Shown piece after piece: positions 1 to 7,958 of a DNA stretch of 64,000 bases. Source of the stretch: Flavobacteriales bacterium (lineage in GTDB: Bacteria; Bacteroidota; Bacteroidia; Flavobacteriales_D; Sanyastnellaceae); the NCBI GenBank assembly GCA_002862785.1, contig PKDZ01000004.1, forward strand, positions 32,803 through 96,802, given 5' to 3'. Position 1 is the first letter of the stretch, and each line of letters opens with the position of its first letter. The notes below the pieces were generated by a model. It ran no database searches. It had not been told where the DNA came from and saw only the letters and a program-made list of their open reading frames with translations. The translations under genes were made by a program, and so were the position numbers.

Positions 1-724
1 GCAGCGTCTCTGGCTTCTCGTCAGGCCGGAGGTTCAGGTACTCGCTGTAGGCCAGGATCTGGCCGTTGCGGCGGACCACCTCGCGCTCGTGGGCGAAGTA
101 GAGGCTCGGGATGGCGATGTTTTCGCGGAGGATGTAGTTCCAGATGTCGAGCTCCGTCCAATTGTTGAGCGGGAAGACCCGGAAATGCTCGCCGGGCTGA
201 TGCTGGCCGTTGTAGAGATCCCACAGCTCCGGGCGCTGGTTCTTCGGGTCCCACTGGCTGAAGTCGTCCCGGTGGCTGAAGAAGCGCTCCTTGGCGCGGG
301 CCTTCTCCTCGTCCCGCCGTGCGCCGCCGCAGCACGCGTCGAACTGGTGCTGCTCGATTGTGTTGATGAGGGTCGGCGTCTGGATGCGGTTGCGGGACGC
401 GTTGAAGCCGCTCTCCTCAGTCACCTCTCCCCGGTCTATGAGGTCCTGGACGCTGCCCACGATGAGCTGAACGCCGAGCTCCTTGACCAGGTCGTCCCGG
501 AACTGCATGGTCTCGGGGAAATTGTGGCCGGTATCGATGTGGACCAGCGGCATGGGGATGCGCGCCGGGGCAAACGCCTTGCGCGCCAGGTGCGTCACGC
601 AAATGCTGTCCTTGCCTCCGCTGAACAGGATGGCCGGCCGTTCGAATTGGGCCGCCACTTCCCGCAACACGTAGATGCCTTCCGCCTCGAGCTCGTCGAG
701 GTGACTCAGGTTGTAATCACTCAT
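1..724 (-). CDS. cysD: Sulfate adenylyltransferase subunit 2, partial (3' end outside window)
   Basis: This is the small subunit of ATP sulfurylase, which with the GTPase CysN makes adenylylsulfate from ATP and sulfate in the cytoplasm. About 241 residues are visible and the frame runs off the left edge without a stop. It opens MSDYNLSHLDELEAEGIYV, and the PP-loop SGGKDS lies at residues 35-40. It is followed by HIDTGHNFPE and DACCGGARRDEEKARAKER, all typical of the CysD/PAPS-reductase ATP-pyrophosphatase family. The ATG overlaps the end of the DUF2061 gene by 8 bases (ATGAGTGA), so translation is probably coupled. It forms an operon with DUF2061 and cysC; cysN is expected just outside the window. 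Confidence 0.95.
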   Translation of the reverse strand, partial: MSDYNLSHLDELEAEGIYVLREVAAQFERPAILFSGGKDSICVTHLARKAFAPARIPMPLVHIDTGHNFPETMQFRDDLVKELGVQLIVGSVQDLIDRGEVTEESGFNASRNRIQTPTLINTIEQHQFDACCGGARRDEEKARAKERFFSHRDDFSQWDPKNQRPELWDLYNGQHQPGEHFRVFPLNNWTELDIWNYILRENIAIPSLYFAHEREVVRRNGQILAYSEYLNLRPDEKPETL

Positions 725-938
725 CGTTCTTCCTTCCAATGCTTCCGTAGCGGAACCAGGCCCGCTCGTGGAAATAGTACAGCACCATCTTGAGGATGCT
801 TTCCGCCAACATGATGCCACTGGCCGCCTTGATGTCCCCAAATACGACGTAGACAAAGGTGAATGTCGTGGCCGAAGCGATGATCCGCCATGTGATGGTC
901 TTGGCCAAATGCCTCCGCCGGCTTGCTTTCGTTTCCAT
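717..938 (-). CDS. DUF2061 small membrane protein in the cys operon
   Basis: This is a 73-residue protein of the DUF2061 family. It starts METKASRRRHLAKTITWR and has two hydrophobic stretches, around residues 16-33 (IIASATTFTFVYVVFG) and 40-55, then the aromatic HERAWFRYG segment typical of the family. The biochemical role is unknown. It sits between cysC (19 nt upstream) and cysD (8-nt overlap), so it is co-transcribed with sulfate activation genes. A link with sulfate uptake or assimilation is inferred from context only. Confidence 0.85.
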   Translation of the reverse strand: METKASRRRHLAKTITWRIIASATTFTFVYVVFGDIKAASGIMLAESILKMVLYYFHERAWFRYGSIGRKNDE

Positions 939-957
939 GGTGGGTCAGGTCAGGGCG

Positions 958-1413
958 TCAAAGGTCGGCATAGCGGCGGACCTCCCGAACCGATTGCACC
1001 ACATCGGCCTCCGTGGTGTCCAAGTCGAGGAAATCGGTCTCCGGAGCACCGTATTCATCGCTGTGGAAATGCTCCCGACCGCGAATCTCCGTGGTGTGGA
1101 CATAGACCTCCCGTACAGTGGCCCGCGCCTTGAACTCCTCCCGGAGCCACTTGAACGGGGCCACGACCGCCACGATGGCCACCCGGCCCTGGCGGCTCAA
1201 ATACAGCGCGATGTCCTGCGCCCGGCGTATGTTGGCCTCCCGGCCGGCCGGGCTGTAGTCCGCGTTGGCCGTCAGCGCCCGAAGATCATCCCCATCCACG
1301 AGGAAGGTGTCCACCCCATCCTCCCGAAGGCTGTCGAGCAGGGCGCGACCAATGGTCGACTTGCCCGCTCCGGGCTGTCCGGTAATCCAGATGATGGGCT
1401 GGTGGTCGGCCAT
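958..1413 (-). CDS. cysC: Adenylylsulfate kinase
   Basis: This cytoplasmic kinase phosphorylates adenylylsulfate (APS) to PAPS. The 151-residue protein has the P-loop GQPGAGKST at residues 12-20, then VDGDDLR, EANIRRAQDIA and a C-terminal segment with EVYVHTT. The usual family length is 170-200, so this is a compact version, but the kinase core is present. It is the first gene of cysC - DUF2061 - cysD. A TACCTTGC element lies only 4 nt before the ATG, suggesting a leaderless mRNA. Confidence 0.93.
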   Translation of the reverse strand: MADHQPIIWITGQPGAGKSTIGRALLDSLREDGVDTFLVDGDDLRALTANADYSPAGREANIRRAQDIALYLSRQGRVAIVAVVAPFKWLREEFKARATVREVYVHTTEIRGREHFHSDEYGAPETDFLDLDTTEADVVQSVREVRRYADL

Positions 1414-1417
1414 GTCC

Positions 1418-1425
1418 GCAAGGTA
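1418..1425 (-). promoter_or_regulatory. -7 promoter element of cysC
   Basis: On the minus strand this reads TACCTTGC, close to the Bacteroidota -7 consensus TAnnTTTG, and it ends 4 nt before the cysC ATG. The expected transcription start therefore falls at or next to the start codon. No clear -33 TTTG was identified, so the call rests on similarity and on recurrence of the same spacing at other genes here. Confidence 0.5.
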
Positions 1426-1551
1426 CGACCGGCCCGGGCTCGGCCGCGGGGGGATTTGCCCCTCACCATCCTCCTTCTCGAAATTTTTTTTTCGATTTTA
1501 AAGTGCTTGTTATCAGTGATTTGAGAATTTTTCTGTGGTTTTTTTTCGTTG

Positions 1552-1675
1552 CGCTGTAACCCCAAGGGAGCCACTCCGGTATAGGGAAACGGTTTTGGTT
1601 AAAGCCGCTCCCGCAAGGGAACAGGCGATTTGGTGAAACGAAGGGGTCCTCGAACGCGAGGACCCTTTCCATTTT
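1552..1675 (+). ncRNA. Candidate small structured RNA, unknown class
   Basis: The AT-rich gap between cysC and DUF983 contains a GC-rich block that can fold into one long interrupted hairpin on the plus strand. CGCTGT (1552-1557) pairs with ACAGGCG (1621-1627, one bulge), CCC (1561-1563) with GGG (1617-1619), and GGGAGC (1566-1571) with GCTCCC (1607-1612). It ends in a perfect terminator-like hairpin at 1641-1667. A possible plus-strand promoter precedes it: TTTG at 1520-1523, 17 nt, then TTTTTTCG at 1541-1548. No protein reading was found. The opposite strand could fold similarly, so the orientation is an inference. I could not match it to tmRNA, SRP RNA, RNase P or 5S. A 6S-like or a novel RNA remains possible. 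Confidence 0.4.
1641..1668. terminator. Hairpin terminator downstream of the purB-ABC-DUF983 operon
   Basis: AAGGGGTCCTCG (1641-1652) and CGAGGACCCTT (1657-1667) form a near-perfect stem around AACG. It follows the DUF983 stop on the minus strand and would also end the candidate plus-strand RNA, where it is followed by TTTCCATTTT. It is probably used from both sides. Confidence 0.6.
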
Positions 1676-1690
1676 CAGGAGATTCGTTTC

Positions 1691-2110
1691 TCAAGCCTGG
1701 CCGCCATCGCCCCGTTCCCCGTACCGCAAGAAGAAGTGGATCCAGATGGACCGGCTCAGACGCTGGACCAGGGGCAGAAGCACAATCAGGGTCACAATGC
1801 CACAGACCAGGAACACCTCCGGTTGCTCGAAGAACCCCGTGAATTCAATCCAGCCCAAGTCCCCGAAGGTGAGCAGCGCCACCAGCACAGCGATCCAGAG
1901 GGCCACGGTCAGTGCATAGCTGACGTAGGCCGCCCCGAAATAGAAGCCCGGCTCCCGCGTGAAATCCGCCTTGCATACGGGGCACGCCGGGACAGAATCG
2001 TTGATGGTCCGTAGCCGGTAGGCATTGCGCACCCGAAAGAGCCGGCCCTCGCGACATGCGGGACAACGAAATCTCAGGATGCTGGAGAGGAAGGAACGCG
2101 GCGGTTTCAC
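1691..2110 (-). CDS. DUF983 family membrane protein
   Basis: This 139-residue protein has an N-terminal zinc-ribbon-like part (FRCPACREG near residue 14 and ACPVC near residue 42) and two predicted transmembrane helices (about 64-82 and 98-116). This arrangement is diagnostic of DUF983, whose function is unknown and which is common in Bacteroidota and Alphaproteobacteria. The start ATG overlaps the stop of the ABC transporter by four bases (ATGA), so it is the last gene of a purB - ABC - DUF983 operon. Confidence 0.85.
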   Translation of the reverse strand: MKPPRSFLSSILRFRCPACREGRLFRVRNAYRLRTINDSVPACPVCKADFTREPGFYFGAAYVSYALTVALWIAVLVALLTFGDLGWIEFTGFFEQPEVFLVCGIVTLIVLLPLVQRLSRSIWIHFFLRYGERGDGGQA

Positions 2111-3936
2111 GTTCCGAGTTGCTGGAGAGTGACCATGCCGTGGTAAGCCCCACCGAGCGCCATGAGCTCATCGTGGGTTCCCGACTCGGCGATGCGCCCT
2201 CCGGCCATGACGACGATGCGGTCTGCCCGCCGGACCGTCGACAGGCGGTGCGCGATGACGAGTGCCGTGCGGTCCTCCATGATGCGCTCAATGGCCTCTT
2301 GGACCAATCGCTCCCCTTCGGCGTCGAGGGCACTGGTCGCCTCATCGAGCACGAGGATGGGCGGATCGTGGTACAGGGCGCGAGCGATGGCGAGTCGCTG
2401 GCGCTGACCGCCCGACAGGCGGCCTCCTCCGTCACCAATGGGCGTGGCCATGCCGTCGGGCAGGTCGTCGATGAAAGGCAACGCATTGGCCACCTCCGCC
2501 ACCGTCCGGATGCGGACGGAATCGGGGTGGGGATCGAAGAGGGCGATGTTGGCTTCGACCGAATCGTTGAACAGAAGGGGATCTTGGGTCACGAAGCCGA
2601 TGTGGCGCCGGAGTTCTCCGCTGTCCAGCTGTCGGAGGCCCACCCCGTCGACTTCGAGGCTTCCGGACGCCGGATCGTACAGGCGAAGGAGCAGGCGGGC
2701 CACCGTCGTTTTTCCGCTGCCCGACGCGCCGACCAGCGCCACCGTCTCCCCCTTGGCCACCTCGATGGAGAATCCTGCGAGTGCGGGTGAGGCTGCTCCG
2801 GCATAGGTGAAGTGGACGTCCCGGAACCGCAGCCCCTCTTCGAAGCGGAACGGGACCGGAGTGGACGGCTCCTCAATCTCGAGTTCGGCCCGCAGCACTT
2901 CATCGAGTCGGTCGAGCGAGGCGGCGCCCTTCTGCACCTTGAAGATCGCGTCGCTCAGAGAGCGGGCCGGCGGGATGATCTGGGAGAAGACCACGAGGTA
3001 GCCGATGAAGAGCTCGCCCTCGAGCCCCTCCCCACGCAGGACAAGGCGCCCCCCCACAGCGAGCAGGATGGCGATGACCGTCATGGAGACAAACTCGCTG
3101 ACGGGGGAGCTCAGATACTCCCGCTTGTAGAGCTTCCGCATGAGGCGGAAGTAGCCCTCGTTGTGCTCGGCAAACCGGCTTCGGAAGCGGGGGGCGGCGT
3201 CGTAGGCCTTGACCACCACCATGGCCCCGAGCGTCTCCTCGAGCCGGCTGATCAAATCGCCAAGTCGCTCCTTGCCGCGACCGGCTGCCCCACGCAGGGC
3301 CGTGGCGATGCGCGAGATGATGAAGCCGGCCACCGGCATGAAGACAAGGGCAAACAGGGTCAATTCCCAGCTGATGGCAAACAGCGTCACCAGCGACAAC
3401 AGGATCATGATCGGCGCCTTGAACAGAACTTCCAGCGTGCCGATGACACTGAATTCGACCTCCATCAGATCATTGGTCATCCGGCTGATGAGGTCGCCCT
3501 TGCGCTGCTCAGTGAAGTATCCGATGGGCAGGGCCAGCACCCGGTCGAAGAGCTGCTCACGCAGGTCCCGGGCCACCCCCGTCCGGATGGTCGCCAGGCT
3601 GTAGAAAGAGAGGTAGGTGACGAGATTCTTGACGAAGGCGAGCACGCCAATGGCGCCGCACATCCACAGCAGGGCCTGCTCAGCACCATGCTCGGCGACG
3701 AAGGCATCGAGGTGGGTCGCCAGACGGGCGAAGAGGGCTTCGGCGCCCTCCCCGGATTCAGCAGAATCCGTTGCCCCGGCCGACGGCTCCGTGCGGAACA
3801 GGATGCGCAAGAAGGGCACAATGGCGAGGAACGTGAAGAGGGACAGAACAGAACCGAGGGCGTTGAAGGCAATGTTGCCCGCCAGGTTCAGGCGGTAGCG
3901 GAGGACGAGCCGGAAAAGGTCGCCAAACCGCCTCAT
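2107..3936 (-). CDS. ABC exporter, fused permease and ATPase (MsbA-like)
   Basis: This 609-residue half-transporter has an N-terminal six-helix permease (about residues 1-330) and a C-terminal ATPase. Visible ATPase motifs are Walker A GASGSGKTT near residue 400, the Q-loop FVTQDPLLF, the signature LSGGQRQR near 505, Walker B ILVLDEATSALD near 525-530, and the switch histidine in IAHRLS. It belongs to the MsbA/lipid and multidrug exporter group and should act as a homodimer in the inner membrane. The loop between the first two helices is long and acidic. The substrate cannot be told from sequence. It overlaps purB and DUF983 by four bases each (ATGA). Confidence 0.92.
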   Translation of the reverse strand: MRRFGDLFRLVLRYRLNLAGNIAFNALGSVLSLFTFLAIVPFLRILFRTEPSAGATDSAESGEGAEALFARLATHLDAFVAEHGAEQALLWMCGAIGVLAFVKNLVTYLSFYSLATIRTGVARDLREQLFDRVLALPIGYFTEQRKGDLISRMTNDLMEVEFSVIGTLEVLFKAPIMILLSLVTLFAISWELTLFALVFMPVAGFIISRIATALRGAAGRGKERLGDLISRLEETLGAMVVVKAYDAAPRFRSRFAEHNEGYFRLMRKLYKREYLSSPVSEFVSMTVIAILLAVGGRLVLRGEGLEGELFIGYLVVFSQIIPPARSLSDAIFKVQKGAASLDRLDEVLRAELEIEEPSTPVPFRFEEGLRFRDVHFTYAGAASPALAGFSIEVAKGETVALVGASGSGKTTVARLLLRLYDPASGSLEVDGVGLRQLDSGELRRHIGFVTQDPLLFNDSVEANIALFDPHPDSVRIRTVAEVANALPFIDDLPDGMATPIGDGGGRLSGGQRQRLAIARALYHDPPILVLDEATSALDAEGERLVQEAIERIMEDRTALVIAHRLSTVRRADRIVVMAGGRIAESGTHDELMALGGAYHGMVTLQQLGT

Positions 3937-5288
3937 GCGCCGGTCGTGCCGAGGTAGTTGTGCGGCGTGATGGCGGACAGCTCAGCCTTGATGGCGTCCG
4001 ACACGGGCAGTCCCGCGATGAACTCGGCGATGGAGGCGGCGTCGATGCCCGCCTTGCCCCGGGTCAGCGCCTTGAGCAACTCATAGGGCTTCTCCACTCC
4101 TTCGCGCCGCAGCACGGTCTGGATGGCCTCGGCGACCACCGCCCATTGGGCCTCGAGGTCGGCCTGAAGCCGGGCCTCGTTGAGAAGGAGCTTTCCGAGG
4201 CCCTTGCGGAGGGCATTGAGGGCGATGAGGCTATGGCCAACAGGCACACCGACGTTGCGCAGGACCGTGCTGTCGGTCAGGTCGCGCTGAAGGCGGCTGA
4301 TGGGCAGCTTGCTGGCGAAGTGACCCAGGAGGGCATTGGCCACCCCGAGGTTGCCCTCGCTGTTCTCGAAATCAATGGGGTTGACCTTGTGCGGCATGGC
4401 CGAGGATCCGACCTCCCCCTCGACGACCTTCTGCTTGAAGTAATCGAGGCTGATGTAGTGCCAAATGTCCCGGTCGAGGTCGATGAGGATGGTGTGGATC
4501 CGCTGAAGGGCATGGCACCAGGCGGCGAGGTAATCGTAGTGCTCGATCTGCGTGGTCGGATGGCTGCGGTGCAGGCCCAACTCCTCGGAGACGAATCGGT
4601 CGGCGAACGCGTGCCAATCGGTGTCGGGGTAGGCCACGTGGTGGGCATTGAAGCCCCCGGTGGCGCCGCCGAATTTCGCGGCAAACGGCACCGCCTCGAA
4701 CTGGGCGACGGCGTGGTCTAGCCGTTCAACGAACACCGCGAATTCCTTGCCGAGCGTGACCGGGCTGGCGGGCTGACCGTGGGTCCGGGCGAGCATGGGC
4801 ACGTCCTTCCACTGTTCGGCCAGGCCGGCGAGATCGTCCCGCACGGCTTGTAGGGCGGGCAGCAGCACGTCGGCCGTGGCCTCGGCCATGGACAGCGGGA
4901 TGGCGGTGTTGTTGACGTCCTGGGAGGTCAGGCCGAAGTGGACAAACTCGGCGCGGTCTTCGAGGCCGATGGGGGCGAGTTTGTCCTTGATGAAGTACTC
5001 GACGGCCTTGACGTCGTGGTTGGTCGTCTTTTCGATGTCCTTCACGGCTTGAGCGTCGGCCGATCCGAAGTCCACATAGACGCGACGGAGACCCTCCACC
5101 TGCGCCTCGGTGAGGGCGGGAAGCTGGGACAGGCCGGCGGCGTGCAAGGCGATGAGGTACTCCACCTCCACGCGAACGCGGTATTGAATGAGCCCGGCTT
5201 CGGAGAAGTAGGGCGCGAGTGGGGCGGTGTGGCGGCGGTACCGGCCATCAACAGGGCTGATGGCGAGGAGGGGGGTGGAATCGGACAT
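3933..5288 (-). CDS. purB: Adenylosuccinate lyase
   Basis: This enzyme cleaves SAICAR to AICAR and adenylosuccinate to AMP in purine synthesis. The 451-residue protein carries the fumarase/aspartase-superfamily signature SSAMPHKVNPI near residues 292-303, plus LTSQDVNNTA and RTHGQPASPVTLG. The open frame extends to a TTG at 5306, but I chose the ATG at 5288 (MSDSTPLLAISPVDGRY), which matches the family N-terminus and follows a TATTTTCG box by 22 nt. It is first in an operon with the ABC exporter and DUF983 and is divergent from the metallo-hydrolase at 5354. Confidence 0.96.
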   Translation of the reverse strand: MSDSTPLLAISPVDGRYRRHTAPLAPYFSEAGLIQYRVRVEVEYLIALHAAGLSQLPALTEAQVEGLRRVYVDFGSADAQAVKDIEKTTNHDVKAVEYFIKDKLAPIGLEDRAEFVHFGLTSQDVNNTAIPLSMAEATADVLLPALQAVRDDLAGLAEQWKDVPMLARTHGQPASPVTLGKEFAVFVERLDHAVAQFEAVPFAAKFGGATGGFNAHHVAYPDTDWHAFADRFVSEELGLHRSHPTTQIEHYDYLAAWCHALQRIHTILIDLDRDIWHYISLDYFKQKVVEGEVGSSAMPHKVNPIDFENSEGNLGVANALLGHFASKLPISRLQRDLTDSTVLRNVGVPVGHSLIALNALRKGLGKLLLNEARLQADLEAQWAVVAEAIQTVLRREGVEKPYELLKALTRGKAGIDAASIAEFIAGLPVSDAIKAELSAITPHNYLGTTGA

Positions 5289-5310
5289 CGAAGGCGAACC
5301 GTTCAAAGGA

Positions 5311-5349
5311 CGAAAATACGGCCCACGACGCGGGGGGCCCGTACCTTTC
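5311..5349. promoter_or_regulatory. Divergent promoters of purB and the MBL-fold gene
   Basis: On the minus strand TATTTTCG (5311-5318) lies 22 nt before the purB ATG. On the plus strand TACCTTTC (5342-5349) ends 4 nt before the ATG at 5354. Both resemble the TAnnTTTG -7 box. The two genes are therefore transcribed away from a roughly 40-bp shared region. The plus-strand message would be essentially leaderless. Confidence 0.55.
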
Positions 5350-5353
5350 CGGC

Positions 5354-6226
5354 ATGACGATCCACACGGTCACCCACGGCCTGTTCAAGTTGGACGGTGG
5401 CGCCATGTTCGGCGTGGTCCCGAAGCCGCTCTGGACAAAGAACCACCCCACCGATGAGCGCAACCGCTGCGATTGGGCCCTTCGCTCCCTCCTGATCGAG
5501 GAGGGCGACCGCCTGATGCTCGTCGACTGCGGCATGGGCGACAAGCAGGGCGAGAAGTTCTTCGGCCACTACGCCCCGCGACCGGAGGACCTCGACGCCC
5601 AACTCCACGCGCTCGGCTTCCACCGCAACGACATCACCGACGTCTTCCTGACCCACCTGCACTTCGACCATTGTGGCGGGGCCATCCTGCGCCGGCAGGA
5701 TGACCCGGAGCGATTCGAGCCGGCCTTTGCCAACGCCACGTTCTGGAGCACGGAGCGTCATTGGGCCTGGGCCAATGATCCCAACCCGAGGGAGAAGGCC
5801 AGCTTTTTGAAGGAGAACATTCACCCCATCGAGGCCTCGGGTCAATTGAGGTTCATCCCGCGTGCCGAGGGCGCAACGGACACCCGCCAGCCCATCGATG
5901 GCTTCCCCGACCTCGACGTGCTCTTCGTGGACGGCCACACCGAAAGCCAGATGTTGCCCTTGCTCAAGCGGGGTGACCGCAAGGCCCTCTTCACGGCCGA
6001 CCTTCTGCCCGCGACCACCCACATCCCTGTGGCGTGGGTCATGGGGTACGACACCCGGCCCTTGCTCACCGTGAGTGAGAAGGAGCGCATCCTGACCTGT
6101 GCGGAGCGCGAGCATTGGACCCTCCTCTTCGAGCACGACGCCCACAATGAAGCGGCGACCGTCCACCGGACCGAAAAAGGGGTGCGCCTCGAGCGCGCCG
6201 GACAGCGTTCGGATTTCGACTGGTGA
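5354..6226 (+). CDS. MBL-fold metallo-hydrolase
   Basis: This 290-residue cytoplasmic metallo-beta-lactamase-fold enzyme has the metal-binding motif HLHFDH at residues 101-106. Further metal ligands are a histidine in DGHTESQM near 200, an aspartate in FTADLLP and a histidine in LLFEHDAH. No signal peptide is present. Related proteins include lactonases and other hydrolases, so the substrate is not assigned. The ATG follows a TACCTTTC box by 4 nt. The gene converges with pyrD 13 nt downstream. Confidence 0.88.
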   Translation: MTIHTVTHGLFKLDGGAMFGVVPKPLWTKNHPTDERNRCDWALRSLLIEEGDRLMLVDCGMGDKQGEKFFGHYAPRPEDLDAQLHALGFHRNDITDVFLTHLHFDHCGGAILRRQDDPERFEPAFANATFWSTERHWAWANDPNPREKASFLKENIHPIEASGQLRFIPRAEGATDTRQPIDGFPDLDVLFVDGHTESQMLPLLKRGDRKALFTADLLPATTHIPVAWVMGYDTRPLLTVSEKERILTCAEREHWTLLFEHDAHNEAATVHRTEKGVRLERAGQRSDFDW

Positions 6227-6239
6227 TCGCGATGAGGCG

Positions 6240-7289
6240 TCAGCGCAGGCCCTGAAGGCATTCGCGAACGATGCCCGGGCCGGTGTACACCATCCCGCTG
6301 TAGACCTGCACGAGGTCCGCCCCCGCGTCGGCCTTCTCCCGGGCGGAGGGGCCGTCCTCGATGCCGCCCACGCCGATGATCGCAAAATCGCCCCGTTCCC
6401 GCAGGTATCGAACCACTTCCGTGCTGCGGGCCCGCACCGGAGCACCGCTCAGGCCGCCGGCGCCGATGGCCTCAACCGTGGAGCCTGGCGTCCGCAACCC
6501 CTCGCGGGAAATCGTCGTGTTGGTCGCAATCACCCCGTCAATGCCAGTGTCGGCGACCAGACCCACGATGTCGTCGAGCTGGGCGTCGCTGAGATCCGGG
6601 GCGATCTTCAGGAAGACGGGACGTTGGATGGTCTGGGCCCGGTTGTGCTCCTGCAGACGCTGCAGCAGCGCAGTCAATGGGGCGCGGTCCTGCAGCTCCC
6701 GAAGGCCGGGCGTGTTGGGCGAGCTCACGTTCACCGCGAAGTAGTCCACGTGGGGATGGAGCGCCACGAAGCAGGCGTGGTAATCGTCCGCAGCCTGCTC
6801 GTTGGGCGTGACCTTATTCCGGCCGATGTTGCCTCCGACAATGAGGCCCTCTGGCCGGCGCTTCAGCCGCTCCACCAGGGCGTCGAGGCCTCCGTTATTG
6901 AAGCCCATGCGGTTGATCAGCCCCCGATCTTCCTTGAGGCGGAACAGGCGGGGCTTCGGGTTACCGGCCTGCGGCTTGGGGGTGACCGTGCCCACTTCCA
7001 CAAAGGCGAAGCCCATCGCCTGGAGCTCGTGGAGCCAACGGCCGTCCTTGTCGAATCCCGCGGCCAGCCCGACGCGGTGCGGAAACACCAGACCCGCCAC
7101 CGTCACGGCATCCGACGCGGCCTCTGCGGGATCCATAGACCGGCGAAGGGCGCGGCCAACGAGGGGAAGACCGAGACCGAAGCCAAACAACCCCATGGTC
7201 CGGTAGTGTGCGCGCTCCGGGTCCATGGCGAAGGCTAGGGGCCGGATGACACTGCGGTAGAGGCGGGTTCCGAGGGGGGCTTGGCTCAT
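6240..7289 (-). CDS. pyrD: Dihydroorotate dehydrogenase (quinone), class 2
   Basis: This FMN enzyme oxidises dihydroorotate to orotate in pyrimidine synthesis and passes electrons to quinone at the inner membrane. The 349-residue protein has AGFDKDG, NVSSPNTPGLRELQ with the class 2 catalytic serine near residue 186, KIAPDLSD, ATNTTI, GGLSGAPV and IGVGGIEDG. The N-terminal extension (RSVIRPLAFAMDPERAHY) is typical of the membrane-associated class 2. I start it at the ATG at 7289 rather than the TTG at 7346. A CATCTTTG box ends 6 nt upstream, suggesting a leaderless mRNA. Confidence 0.95.
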   Translation of the reverse strand: MSQAPLGTRLYRSVIRPLAFAMDPERAHYRTMGLFGFGLGLPLVGRALRRSMDPAEAASDAVTVAGLVFPHRVGLAAGFDKDGRWLHELQAMGFAFVEVGTVTPKPQAGNPKPRLFRLKEDRGLINRMGFNNGGLDALVERLKRRPEGLIVGGNIGRNKVTPNEQAADDYHACFVALHPHVDYFAVNVSSPNTPGLRELQDRAPLTALLQRLQEHNRAQTIQRPVFLKIAPDLSDAQLDDIVGLVADTGIDGVIATNTTISREGLRTPGSTVEAIGAGGLSGAPVRARSTEVVRYLRERGDFAIIGVGGIEDGPSAREKADAGADLVQVYSGMVYTGPGIVRECLQGLR

Positions 7290-7385
7290 GGCGTGCAAAG
7301 ATGTTAATAAACGTGTGGACACGGCACCGGCACCCGACCAATCCAACCCCTGAACTCACGAATAATTTTGGCGCGAACCTGATTC

Positions 7386-7952
7386 ATGCTGTTTAACTGG
7401 GGGAAAAAGAAACTCAAGTGCGACGAAGTCGCGCGGATGTTCGTGCACGCGACCCTCGACAGCGTGGAGGACACCTGGCCCGATGTGGCTGGAATCATCC
7501 GGGAATCCCCCCATTTCGAAACCGCACCGGATGTGGAGGAGGGCGATGCCGCTCCCTTCTTGCTGGTGGTCCTCGCCGGCAATCTGGATTTCATCCCGAA
7601 GTACTTCGAAGGCGGTTCCGAGCATCGGCTCATCGAGGCCATCCTCGCTGAACTCTCCAAGGAATTGGGCTTGCCGAGCGACCAACTGGCCACCCGCATC
7701 AGCAAGGTCCGCGACGAGATGGTCAAGTTCAATCGGCCCTCCAAGAAGACCCTGAGCGCCATGGCCCGCGGCGTCTATCTCGCCTACAATCTCAATGCAT
7801 GCCAGGAGGAGTACTTCCGCTCCCTCAACGTACCCAACCCGCGGTTCCTCATGCAGATGGAGGAATTGCTCCAGCATTTCATCTGGGACTGGAAATCCTT
7901 CCAGGAGCAGTACAAGATGCAATTGGAGACCGCCGGCGGCCTCTCCCTCTGA
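7386..7952 (+). CDS. Conserved hypothetical protein
   Basis: This 188-residue, mostly helical and acidic soluble protein begins MLFNWGKKKLKCDEVARMF. There is no signal peptide or membrane segment. I do not recognise a domain. A hydrophobic patch (APFLLVVLAGNLDFIP) near residue 60 and an aromatic C-terminal segment (LLQHFIWDWKSFQEQY) stand out. A TAATTTTG element at 7363-7370 lies 15 nt before the ATG and is a perfect -7 box match. It is divergent from pyrD and convergent with smpB. Function unknown. Confidence 0.75.
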   Translation: MLFNWGKKKLKCDEVARMFVHATLDSVEDTWPDVAGIIRESPHFETAPDVEEGDAAPFLLVVLAGNLDFIPKYFEGGSEHRLIEAILAELSKELGLPSDQLATRISKVRDEMVKFNRPSKKTLSAMARGVYLAYNLNACQEEYFRSLNVPNPRFLMQMEELLQHFIWDWKSFQEQYKMQLETAGGLSL

Positions 7953-7958
7953 TTGCCT

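Noticed and set aside
1552..1640. Possible cobalamin-type riboswitch (AGGGAA and CCCGCAA elements)
   Set aside because: The short motifs resemble parts of the B12 riboswitch, but the conserved core order and spacing are not met, and no vitamin B12 gene follows.
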